A DNA stretch of 52,184 nt from JAKCDU01 sp035551615. GTDB lineage: Bacteria > Actinomycetota > Acidimicrobiia > Acidimicrobiales > Palsa-688. Of the stretch, positions 1 to 6,492 are shown in pieces. The position numbers and the translations under genes are program-made. The stretch lies in contig DASZNC010000005.1 in the NCBI GenBank assembly GCA_035551615.1, forward strand, positions 1 to 52,184, read 5' to 3'. Position 1 is the first letter of the stretch, and the number at the start of each line of letters is the position of its first letter. A model generated the notes under the pieces. That model was not told the origin of the DNA and ran no database searches. It worked only from the letters and a program-made list of their open reading frames with translations.

Positions 1-62
1 CCTCCTCGAGGCCATCGACCGAGCCCGTCCGTAGAGTCACAACGTTGTAGTCTTGGGCTCGG

Positions 63-662
63 ATGTATGCCGCCGCCGTCCAAGACCTGATCGATGAGTT
101 GGGCCGCCTGCCCGGCATCGGGCCCAAGTCGGCACAGCGCATCGCCTTTCACCTCCTGAAGCTCCCGCCCGAGGATGCCGTGCGTCTGGCGGTGGCGATC
201 ACCACGGTCAAAGAGAAGGTCCGTTGGTGCCAGCGCTGTTACAACATCTCCGAGTCCGAGGAGTGCGAAGTCTGCTCGGACGATCGGCGCGACGGCACCG
301 TGGTGTGCGTGGTCGAGGAGCCGCGTGATGTGGTCGCCATCGAGAAGACCCGGGAGTTCCGGGGCCGCTATCACGTGCTGCAGGGCGCCATCAGCCCGAT
401 CGACGGCATCGGCCCGGACAAACTGCGCATCCGGGAGCTCCTTGCCCGCCTCCAGCCGGAGGGCATCGAGGAGCTGATCCTGGCCACCAACCCGAACATC
501 GAGGGCGACGCCACCGCGATGTATTTGACCGCCCTGTTGAAAGACCTGCCGGTCAAGGTCACCCAGCTGGCCAGCGGCCTGCCCGTCGGCGGCGACCTCG
601 AGTACGCCGACGAGATCACCCTGGGCCGGGCGCTCGAGGGCCGGCGCACCCTCGCCGGCTAG
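63..662 (+). CDS. recR: Recombination mediator protein RecR
   Basis: This 199-aa protein has the normal RecR length and layout. It starts with the helix-hairpin-helix LPGIGPKSAQRIAFHLL (about residues 15-32). A C4 zinc finger follows, CQRC...CEVC (about 56-71), and then a Toprim domain beginning VCVVEEPRDVVAIE (about 80-95). RecR works with RecO (and RecF) to load RecA on SSB-coated single-stranded DNA at gaps. In many bacteria recR follows dnaX and ybaB in one operon. Here it faces ybaB convergently across 227 nt, so it has its own promoter, probably in the first 60 nt of the window. The ATG at 63 lies just before the conserved N-terminus. Confidence 0.97.
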   Translation: MYAAAVQDLIDELGRLPGIGPKSAQRIAFHLLKLPPEDAVRLAVAITTVKEKVRWCQRCYNISESEECEVCSDDRRDGTVVCVVEEPRDVVAIEKTREFRGRYHVLQGAISPIDGIGPDKLRIRELLARLQPEGIEELILATNPNIEGDATAMYLTALLKDLPVKVTQLASGLPVGGDLEYADEITLGRALEGRRTLAG

Positions 663-831
663 CGCGCGAGCGGTTCAGCCCGCAGCCTTGGCCGGCGAGC
701 GCCGGTGGTGGCCCGCCCCCGCCCGCCCTTCCCGGGGTGAGTGGTCCCGAAGTATGCCTCCCGTGGCGGATCAGCTACCGACGGTGGCCGCCGACCTCTC
801 GCTGCGGCGGGCTCAGCCCGCTTCCTACCAA

Positions 832-874
832 GTGTGTGCGAAGTTGCGGACTATATCAGCAACTTTGCACACAC
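832..874. terminator. 16-bp inverted repeat between convergent recR and ybaB, probable bidirectional terminator
   Basis: The arms are 832-847 (GTGTGTGCGAAGTTGC) and 859-874 (GCAACTTTGCACACAC). They pair over 16 bp with one G-T wobble and leave an 11-nt AT-rich loop. The plus-strand copy is followed by CTCATATCTTTT. The site lies between the 3' ends of two converging genes, so a shared terminator is the simplest reading. A protein-binding operator or a mobile-element remnant is possible but less likely. Confidence 0.6.
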
Positions 875-889
875 CTCATATCTTTTGAC

Positions 890-1261
890 CTACAGATCGG
901 TCCCACCGCCGAGAAGTCCACCCAGATCGCCCAACCCGGGCAGGCCGGGCAGCTGAGCCGCCCCGCCGATGGCTTTGGAGGCCAAACCACTCGCCTGCTC
1001 TATCCCGTCGCGTACAGCGGCCAGTACCAGGTCTTCCAACATCTCGACATCGGCCGGATCGACGACGGAAGGATCGATCTTCAGGCTCAGGACGTCCAGA
1101 CCGCCGGTGATACGGACTTTGACCGCACCTCCGCCGGCGGTGCCTTCCACCTCCTGGGCGGCGGCGGCCTGCTGGGCCTCTTGCAGGTTCTGCTGCACCT
1201 GGCCGAGCTGCGAGAGCAGCGATCCGAAATCGAAGCCGGCCGGCGGCTGTGCGTCGCTCAT
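890..1261 (-). CDS. YbaB/EbfC family nucleoid-associated protein
   Basis: This 123-aa protein has the YbaB/EbfC pattern. An N-terminal coiled helix rich in Q and A (LSQLGQVQQNLQEAQQA) leads to EVEGTAGGGAVKVRITG, then LKIDPSVVDPADVEMLEDLVLAAVRDG and a Gly-rich tail (GLPGLGDLGGLLGGGTDL). The family forms dimers that bind DNA without strong sequence preference. The ATG at 1261 directly abuts the TAA of dnaX (TAAATG), so the two are almost certainly co-transcribed and translationally coupled. The pairing dnaX-ybaB is widely conserved. Confidence 0.95.
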   Translation of the reverse strand: MSDAQPPAGFDFGSLLSQLGQVQQNLQEAQQAAAAQEVEGTAGGGAVKVRITGGLDVLSLKIDPSVVDPADVEMLEDLVLAAVRDGIEQASGLASKAIGGAAQLPGLPGLGDLGGLLGGGTDL

Positions 1262-3718
1262 TTACTGAACCTCCTCGGCTCCGGGAAAAGCTTCCATCAA
1301 TCGTTGCTCCGGCGACGTTGATGCCGCCGGAGCCTCCATCATCTCGGCCCAATCCTCCTCCGGTTCAGGCGTGGGCTCAGGGGCGGACGGGCCACCGCGA
1401 CCACCGGCCGGCTTGGCCTCGTCGTCCAGGACCAACTTCAGGCGCACCGGCCGGCCGAAGTGCTTGCTGAGAGCATGCTCGACCTCCGCCCGGTTGTTCT
1501 CCGCCCGCTGGAGCAATCCCCGATCGGGCACCGCGTAGATGGCCGCATCGTCGCTCGACACCAGGAACCGTCCATTGGCCACATAGACCTTGACCGCCGG
1601 TCGCAACGACGGCAGCACGCCGTCGCCCCAGGCCATGGTCAGCTCCTCGCGACTGGGGGCGCGCCCACCAGCCGCCGGGGTATCCGGTGTGGCGCCGGGC
1701 GGATCTGGCACGGCCCGGGGCGATGTCGGAGCCGAGCCCACGCGTGGCGGAACCGATCCCACGCCCGGCGGGACCGAGCCCGACCCTGGCGGAACCGAGC
1801 GTGGTCCCGACGAAGGGGGAGCCGAGGCCGCCCCAGTCGGCGCCGGACGTGACTCCGACGCAGGCGCAGCCGACCCGACCCCAGGCGGCGTCGGGTGTGA
1901 ACCCGACGGAACCGAGCCCGCCCCAGGCGGGGCCGGGCGTGACCCAGCCGGGGCGGAGCGAGAACCGGACCCGGGCGATCCGTTCGGCCCCGGACCCGAC
2001 GGCACTGGATCAGATGGTCCCCGCTCGGGCGCCCGTTCCGTTGGTTCGTTGGCGGCCGGGCCGGGGGGCGAGGTAGGTCCACCTCGGGACGGCACCGAGG
2101 GCGCCGCGCCCATGGCTGCCGCGGGCGTCGCTCCCACCTGTCCTCCGGGACGGGGCCGGGAGGGCGGACGACCGGATGGCCTGGGAACCCCCGGCGCCGG
2201 TGACGGACTAGCCGCCGGTCGCGACCCTGCGCCGGGCGCAGGTCCAGGTGAAGGTGGCCCATCTGGAGACTTCGGCGCACCCGGAACCGCCGAAGTTCCG
2301 GGCGTCGCCGAGGCGCCCGGCGTTCCGGCCGGCGCCGCAACCGCTGGGGTTCCGGGCGGCGCCGAAACCGCCGGTGTTCCGGCCGGCGCCGAAGCGCCCG
2401 GCGTGCCCGGAACGGAGGGCGGCGCCGGAGAGCCGGATGCCGCCGGTGCCGAAGGCGCGGCCGGCTGCGGAGTCGCTCCCGACTGCGGAGCCGCCCCCGC
2501 CTGCGGAGCCGCCCCCGACCGCGGAGTCGTCCCCGACTGCGGCACCGACGGAGCCCCCACCACCTCGGCCGCAGCCGGCCCCGCCCCGCCGGCGACCGCC
2601 CGCTCCAACCGCTCGATGCGCTCGAGCAGGGCGCCCCGACTGTCATCGGCTTCCGGAGCGGCCAGCCTCACCAGGGCGACTTCGAGCGTGGTGCGGGCAT
2701 CGGCCGCATCGCGCATGTCGATCAACGCCTGCCCGATCAGCTCCATCGCCCGCACCAGCGCCGCCGCCCCCAGTTTGGCGGCCTGCGCTTCGACCGCGGC
2801 GACCCCCTCATCTGACAGCAGCACCAGGTTGCGGGCCCGGGTGGCGAGAAACCCGTTCCGTAGGTGCTCGAGCAGTTCGGCGCCGAGGCGGCGGGCGTCG
2901 AGCCCGGATTGAACCGCCTCCGCCACCTTGACCAGCACGGCTCCCGCATCCCGGTCGATGACCGCATCGACCAGTTCCGACACCAGGCTCGAGTCGTCTT
3001 CGACCGTGCCGGCGGCGGCGACCTGGTCCAGGGCCGACAGGGCATCGCGGGCCGAGCCATGGCCGCGGCGGACGACCACGTCGATGGCCTCGGGCGTGAG
3101 GTCGATGTCCGCCCGGTGGGCGACATCCGACAGGAGCCCGGCCAGCACCTCCGACCCCAGCAGCCGGAACTCGAAGTGCTGCGTCCGGCTACGGATGGTG
3201 TCGAGGACCTTCTGCGGATCGGTGGTCGCCAGCACGAAGATCACGTGACCGGGCGGCTCCTCCAGAGTCTTCAGCAGCGCGCTGGCCGCGGCCGACGTGA
3301 TCTGGTGGACCTCGTCGACGATGTAGACCTTCCAGCGGCCGGGGGTGCCGAGCGCGACTCGGCTGAGCAGGTCGCGCATCTCGTCGATGCCGCGGTTGGT
3401 GGCCGAGTCCAGCTCCTGCACGTCGAGCGACGAGCCGGTCCGGATGGCCACGCACGACCGGCACTCGCCGCAGGGCTCCCCGTCGGACGGGTTCTCGCAG
3501 TTGAGCGCCATGGCCAGGATGCGGGCGGTGCTGGTCTTACCCGTGCCCCGTGGCCCGCTGAACAGGTAGGCGTGAGCCACCTTGTCGTCACGGACGGCCG
3601 CCTGGAGCGCCCGGGTGACGTGACCCTGGCCCAGCACGTCGGCGAAACGCTGCGGGCGGAACCGCCGGTACAGCGCTTGATAGGGGGTCTGGTCCTCTCC
3701 GGCCACGTCTGTCCACAC
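1262..3718 (-). CDS. dnaX: DNA polymerase III subunit gamma/tau
   Basis: This is the clamp-loader ATPase of the replicative polymerase. With GTG 3718 it has 818 aa. It shows YQALYRRFRPQRFADVLGQ near the start, Walker A GPRGTGKT (about 55-62), zinc-module cysteines 74, 83, 86 and 89, Walker B/DExH motif DEVH (about 135-138), and the arginine-finger motif SRTQHFEF. A Pro/Ala/Gly/Ser-rich linker of roughly 300 residues follows, then a folded C-terminal part (LPSLRPAVKVYVANGRFLV). The frame stays open upstream to 3994, but that extension reads antisense through tRNA-Ser and through ffs, so it is rejected. A second GTG at 3706 gives 814 aa; neither start has a strong Shine-Dalgarno. ybaB abuts downstream. 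Confidence 0.95.
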   Translation of the reverse strand: MWTDVAGEDQTPYQALYRRFRPQRFADVLGQGHVTRALQAAVRDDKVAHAYLFSGPRGTGKTSTARILAMALNCENPSDGEPCGECRSCVAIRTGSSLDVQELDSATNRGIDEMRDLLSRVALGTPGRWKVYIVDEVHQITSAAASALLKTLEEPPGHVIFVLATTDPQKVLDTIRSRTQHFEFRLLGSEVLAGLLSDVAHRADIDLTPEAIDVVVRRGHGSARDALSALDQVAAAGTVEDDSSLVSELVDAVIDRDAGAVLVKVAEAVQSGLDARRLGAELLEHLRNGFLATRARNLVLLSDEGVAAVEAQAAKLGAAALVRAMELIGQALIDMRDAADARTTLEVALVRLAAPEADDSRGALLERIERLERAVAGGAGPAAAEVVGAPSVPQSGTTPRSGAAPQAGAAPQSGATPQPAAPSAPAASGSPAPPSVPGTPGASAPAGTPAVSAPPGTPAVAAPAGTPGASATPGTSAVPGAPKSPDGPPSPGPAPGAGSRPAASPSPAPGVPRPSGRPPSRPRPGGQVGATPAAAMGAAPSVPSRGGPTSPPGPAANEPTERAPERGPSDPVPSGPGPNGSPGSGSRSAPAGSRPAPPGAGSVPSGSHPTPPGVGSAAPASESRPAPTGAASAPPSSGPRSVPPGSGSVPPGVGSVPPRVGSAPTSPRAVPDPPGATPDTPAAGGRAPSREELTMAWGDGVLPSLRPAVKVYVANGRFLVSSDDAAIYAVPDRGLLQRAENNRAEVEHALSKHFGRPVRLKLVLDDEAKPAGGRGGPSAPEPTPEPEEDWAEMMEAPAASTSPEQRLMEAFPGAEEVQ

Positions 3719-3742
3719 TACGGGCTGACTGGGACGACCGAA

Positions 3743-3875
3743 GCCGGCACCCGGCGCGGTGGTCAGGCTGATCTGCGGCACACGGAGCGGTCCGCTGAGA
3801 GCTGCTGCCGTCAGGCCCTGACTCGGTTCACGGCGCTCGGTTGCGCAGGACCCGACCACCGCGCCCGGTGCCGGC
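3743..3875 (-). ncRNA. ffs: Signal recognition particle RNA (small bacterial type)
   Basis: Read on the minus strand, the 5' arm (3875-3851) and 3' arm (3767-3743) pair over 25 positions with one mismatch and one wobble, forming the long SRP stem. The distal part has the helix 8 signature: GTCAGG, a GCC/GGC stem closed by a UGAC tetraloop (3823-3820), then AGCAGC. UGAC fits the URRC class of SRP tetraloops. The RNA pairs with Ffh to target nascent membrane proteins. The position just upstream of dnaX matches a known bacterial neighbourhood of SRP RNA. The ends are estimated to within a few nt. Confidence 0.85.
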
Positions 3876-3886
3876 CCTCGATGGAC

Positions 3887-3914
3887 AGGATAGCCTGGCA
3901 TGCTCGTACAGCAA
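3887..3914 (-). promoter_or_regulatory. Probable promoter of ffs (and dnaX-ybaB)
   Basis: On the minus strand TTGCTG (3914-3909) and TATCCT (3892-3887) are separated by 16 nt. The expected start, near 3880, sits a few bases before the SRP stem at 3875. The match to sigma-70 consensus is moderate. The promoter abuts the tRNA-Ser gene, which is transcribed in the opposite direction. Confidence 0.45.
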
Positions 3915-3917
3915 CCC

Positions 3918-4002
3918 GGAGGGGTGCGAGAGCGGCCGAATCGGCACGATTGGAAATCGTGTGTGGGGCAACCCACCGTGGGTTCAAATCCCACCCTCTC
4001 CG
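3918..4002 (+). tRNA. tRNA-Ser (anticodon GGA)
   Basis: This is an 85-nt class II tRNA without encoded CCA. The acceptor GGAGGGG (3918-3924) pairs with CCTCTCC (3995-4001), with discriminator G at 4002. The anticodon stem is CACGA/TCGTG with loop TTGGAAA, placing GGA at 3952-3954. A long variable arm (3962-3977) is typical of serine tRNA. The T arm is GTGGG-TTCAAAT-CCCAC. It reads UCC and UCU codons. Confidence 0.97.
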
Positions 4003-4007
4003 CTAGG

Positions 4008-4037
4008 AACCCCGGTCAGCACGAGCTGGCCGGGGTT
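4008..4037 (+). terminator. Terminator hairpin after tRNA-Ser(GGA)
   Basis: AACCCCGG (4008-4015) pairs with CCGGGGTT (4030-4037) and CAGC (4017-4020) with GCTG (4025-4028), joined by one T-G wobble and closed by a 4-nt loop. The stem is 13 bp and starts 6 nt after the tRNA. A short T-containing tail (TTTGCTT) follows. Confidence 0.75.
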
Positions 4038-4078
4038 TGCTTCGGCCCCGAGGCCACCACCTGCGCCCACCCGTCCGG

Positions 4079-4194
4079 CCCGCCTGCCCACACCGGCCCG
4101 CCTGCCCACACCGGCCGAAGCCGTCGCTCACCGGCCAAAGCCGTCGCTCACCGGCCGAAGCTGTCGCCAACCGGCGCGAGCGGCCGCTACCCGG
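4079..4194. repeat. Short tandem repeats at the 3' end of the EAL-HDOD gene
   Basis: Two exact 18-bp units, CCCGCCTGCCCACACCGG (4079-4096 and 4097-4114), are followed by about four 20-bp units of the CCGAAGCCGTCGCTCACCGG type (4115-4194), increasingly diverged. The last units run into the final codons of the minus-strand EAL-HDOD gene, whose stop lies at 4187-4189. It is one of several gene-3'-end repeat arrays in this window. Confidence 0.75.
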
Positions 4195-5401
4195 CGGTCA
4201 CCGGCGCACACACTTCGCCGGCCCAGGCCACCGAGTCCGCGCACAGCCGGCGCATCGGCGCGGCGCCGACCCCGCACCTGAGCACGGTGCGGCGGCCGAC
4301 CTCCCAGTCGAGCACGTCGGCCAGTACCGCACCGAGGGGTCCGGCGTGGCCGAGGACGGCGTCGACCAGTTCCCGGTCCAGGCCCAGCTCGGGAACGATG
4401 TCCGCCAACGGTACGCCCAGATGCAGGTCGAGGGCCGAGACCAGGCCGACGGTGAAGGCCGAGTCGGCCAGCGCCGGCGCCGCCGTTTCGGCCAACAGTT
4501 CACTGAGCCGCGCCCTGGTCATGGTGATGCACAGCTGCTCGGGGACGGCCTGGCCGGCATCGCTGAGGAGCATGAGCATGGCCCAGCTGCGCAGCCGCCG
4601 CTGGCCGAGCAGGACAACCCCTTCCCGGATGGATCGGACCGACCGGTTGAGCCCGGCCCGGGCGCCGACACCGGCCGCCTTCAGGAACCGCATGCTCAGG
4701 CCCGGGTCGGTCTCGATGATCCGCTGCACGTCGGTCGGGGGGGTGTCGGGGTCGCAGAGGGTCTCGACCAGGCGCAGGCAGTTCAGCTGGTTGGCGGTGA
4801 GAGCCCGGCCCGACATGGCCACCGGGCGGGAGAGCAGATAGCCCTGGAACAGGTCGAAACCCAGGTCGTTGCAGCGGTCGAACTGGGCCCAGGTCTCGAC
4901 CTTCTCGGCCAGCAGGCTCACCCCGTAGCGCTGCCGGAGTTCGGCCAGGTGGGCCAGGTCGCCCTCACTCGTGGCCAGCACGTCCACTTTGACCACGTCG
5001 GCCAGTTCGAGCATCGGCTCGTCGCCGGGCTGCCACACATAGTCGTCCAGGGCCAGGGTGAACCCTTCCTCGATCAGATGGGTGCAGCCGGCCACCACCA
5101 GGTCGTCGTGGGCCACGTCCTCGAGCACCTCGATCACCGTCTTGTCCGCCGGGAGCGGCACCTCCTGGTCACCCACCAGGAACGGGCGGCTGGCGTTGAC
5201 GAACGCGGCCTTGTCCCCGACCAGGCGGTCGAGCCCCAGATCCAGCCCGGCATGCAGCAGGACATCGGCCGTCATCTGCTCGGCCCCCGGGCGGTCGTCA
5301 TCCGGTGTCCGGAACAGCAACTCGTAACCGCGCACGGCCAGGCTTCGGTCGAAGATCGGTTGGCGGCCGATGACAAAGGAGGTGCCCGTAGGCATCCTCA
5401 T
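4187..5401 (-). CDS. EAL and HDOD domain-containing signalling protein
   Basis: The N-terminal half is EAL-like (FVIGRQPIFDRSLAVRGYELLFR, FVNASRPFL, VIEVLEDV, LALDDYV, VVKVDVL, LLAEKVETW, FDLFQGYLLSRP). The C-terminal half is an HDOD domain (RIIETDPGLSMRFLKAAGVG, SIREGVVLLGQRRLRSWAMLMLL). This arrangement is the YuxH/CdgJ-type family, which acts in c-di-GMP-linked signalling. The signature EAL triplet is ELL, though E, N, DD, K, E and Q positions used in EAL catalysis look mostly present, so enzymatic activity is open. The chosen ATG at 5401 gives 404 aa and begins MRMPTGTSFVIG; in-frame starts up to GTG 5455 would add 18 residues. It is monocistronic, with a repeat array at its end. Confidence 0.85.
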   Translation of the reverse strand: MRMPTGTSFVIGRQPIFDRSLAVRGYELLFRTPDDDRPGAEQMTADVLLHAGLDLGLDRLVGDKAAFVNASRPFLVGDQEVPLPADKTVIEVLEDVAHDDLVVAGCTHLIEEGFTLALDDYVWQPGDEPMLELADVVKVDVLATSEGDLAHLAELRQRYGVSLLAEKVETWAQFDRCNDLGFDLFQGYLLSRPVAMSGRALTANQLNCLRLVETLCDPDTPPTDVQRIIETDPGLSMRFLKAAGVGARAGLNRSVRSIREGVVLLGQRRLRSWAMLMLLSDAGQAVPEQLCITMTRARLSELLAETAAPALADSAFTVGLVSALDLHLGVPLADIVPELGLDRELVDAVLGHAGPLGAVLADVLDWEVGRRTVLRCGVGAAPMRRLCADSVAWAGEVCAPVTAG

Positions 5402-5655
5402 CTCACATCCACGCTCCAGCCCGTGGTCCGCCGCCATTGTCATCCCCGTTGTCACCCGCTGTGGTTATCGACCGCAGCGACGGCCGGTTGAGAGCTATCC
5501 AGAACTTCGGTAAGTGCCGCGATTTACCGGATTTGTCACTTCTGGCGCCATCTTCACCATCAATCCCTCAAGTCCCAGGAATATCCGTGTATTCGCGGTC
5601 CGCTGGTGCAATACTCCGCACGAAGAGCAAACCATGCGGGGAAAGGGCGAGAACG

Positions 5656-5853
5656 GTGAGCTTGTTTGCTGTCAAGGGCAGGCAGTTCCGGCGGGAAGAG
5701 CGGGGGACCACACTGGTGGCCGACCTGAGCGATAGAGCGGCGTTCGACCCGGTCGACGAGGCTGTTATGGCGGCGCCGGCCGACGAATGGAACGACCACG
5801 ACGAGGTCGAGAAGTGGCAGCGCTTCGTGCAGGGGAACACCCTCAACCGGTAG
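5656..5853 (+). CDS. Small hypothetical protein, 65 aa
   Basis: I do not recognise the family. The protein is hydrophilic and acidic toward the C-terminus (PADEWNDHDEVEKWQRFVQGNTLNR), with no membrane segment. The GTG at 5656 is preceded by an AAAGGGCGAG purine stretch at a suitable distance. About 250 nt of less GC-rich DNA upstream (5402-5655) separates it from the divergent EAL-HDOD gene and probably holds both promoters. Its last 40 nt overlap the start of the following deoxyribosyltransferase-like gene in another frame, which suggests translational coupling but also means one of the two starts could be wrong. Confidence 0.5.
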   Translation: MSLFAVKGRQFRREERGTTLVADLSDRAAFDPVDEAVMAAPADEWNDHDEVEKWQRFVQGNTLNR

Positions 5854-6401
5854 CCGGCCAGCTGCGCCGACGCGCCATTTACCTGGCCGGACCCGACGTC
5901 TTCCTCCCGGACGCGGCCGCCATCGGCCGGGCCAAGAAGGAGATCTGCCGCCGTCACGGCTTCGACGCCCGCTTCCCGACCGACGACCCGGCCGGGCCGC
6001 TCACGGCGGAGGGGATATTCGACGCATGCGTCGCCATGATGCGCTCGTGCGACCTGGCCGTGGCCAACCTGACCCCGTTCCGGGGCATCAGCATGGACGT
6101 CGGCACCGCCGTCGAGATCGGCTTCATGCTGGCTTCGGGGCGGCCGGTGTACGGGTACACCAACGTGGTCGCCCATTACGGGCACCGGGCCCGGGGCGCG
6201 CTCGCCGACCTGGGCGGCGAGTTGGTCGAGGACTTCGACCTGGCCGACAACCTGATGTGCGAGGGCGCCATCGCCCGCTCGGGCGGCCTGATGGTGCGCC
6301 ACGACGCCGCCCCGGACCGGATCTGGACCGACCTGGCCGGCTTCGAGAGGTGCGTGCAGCTGATCAGGCCCGCGCCGGCAGACCCAGGGCCCCGGCGATG
6401 A
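5814..6401 (+). CDS. Nucleoside 2-deoxyribosyltransferase family protein
   Basis: AIYLAGPDVFLPD near the N-terminus, the CDLAVANLTPFRG segment and the DVGTAVEIGFMLASGRPVYGY segment (containing the family glutamate) match the NDT fold. These proteins transfer or hydrolyse deoxyribose from (deoxy)nucleosides in purine/pyrimidine salvage; the exact substrate cannot be read. GTG 5814 is preferred because GAGG lies 7 nt upstream; ATG 5787 would add nine residues with no good ribosome site. With GTG 5814 it has 195 aa. It overlaps the 65-aa gene upstream by 40 nt and converges with the minus-strand carboxylase locus. Confidence 0.85.
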   Translation: MAALRAGEHPQPVAGQLRRRAIYLAGPDVFLPDAAAIGRAKKEICRRHGFDARFPTDDPAGPLTAEGIFDACVAMMRSCDLAVANLTPFRGISMDVGTAVEIGFMLASGRPVYGYTNVVAHYGHRARGALADLGGELVEDFDLADNLMCEGAIARSGGLMVRHDAAPDRIWTDLAGFERCVQLIRPAPADPGPRR

Positions 6402-6492
6402 GCGGCCGCGTCCCTATCGCACCGACGGCCGGCATCATCAGCCTGGCCACATCCCGGTAGGCCAGCGGCCGGCCGGCCGACAGGTCGGTCAC
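6364..6492 (-). CDS. Possible 42-aa protein coupled to the carboxylase alpha subunit
   Basis: A GTG at 6492 overlaps the TGA of the upstream biotin carboxylase gene in a GTGA arrangement, the same stop-start overlap seen at several certain gene pairs in this window. The product begins with a short polar stretch (TDLSAGRPLAYRDVAR) and then has a hydrophobic stretch (LMMPAVGAIGTRPLIAGALGLPA). No family is recognised; it does not resemble the known AccE/PccE epsilon subunits. The 3' end overlaps the convergent deoxyribosyltransferase gene by 38 nt, so it could also be a chance frame. Confidence 0.3.
   Translation of the reverse strand: MTDLSAGRPLAYRDVARLMMPAVGAIGTRPLIAGALGLPARA

Noticed and set aside
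1590..2912. 440-aa plus-strand frame rich in Gly, Ala and Pro
   Set aside because: Shadow of the dnaX low-complexity linker; high GC removes stops in several frames.
3719..3994. N-terminal extension of dnaX beginning MGFEPTVGCPTHD
   Set aside because: It is the antisense translation of tRNA-Ser(GGA) and of the ffs gene; MGFEPT-like starts are a known artefact of reading tRNA-Ser backwards.
4079..4194. CRISPR array
   Set aside because: Units are short and contiguous without unique spacers, and no cas genes are present. The same holds for the other repeat arrays.
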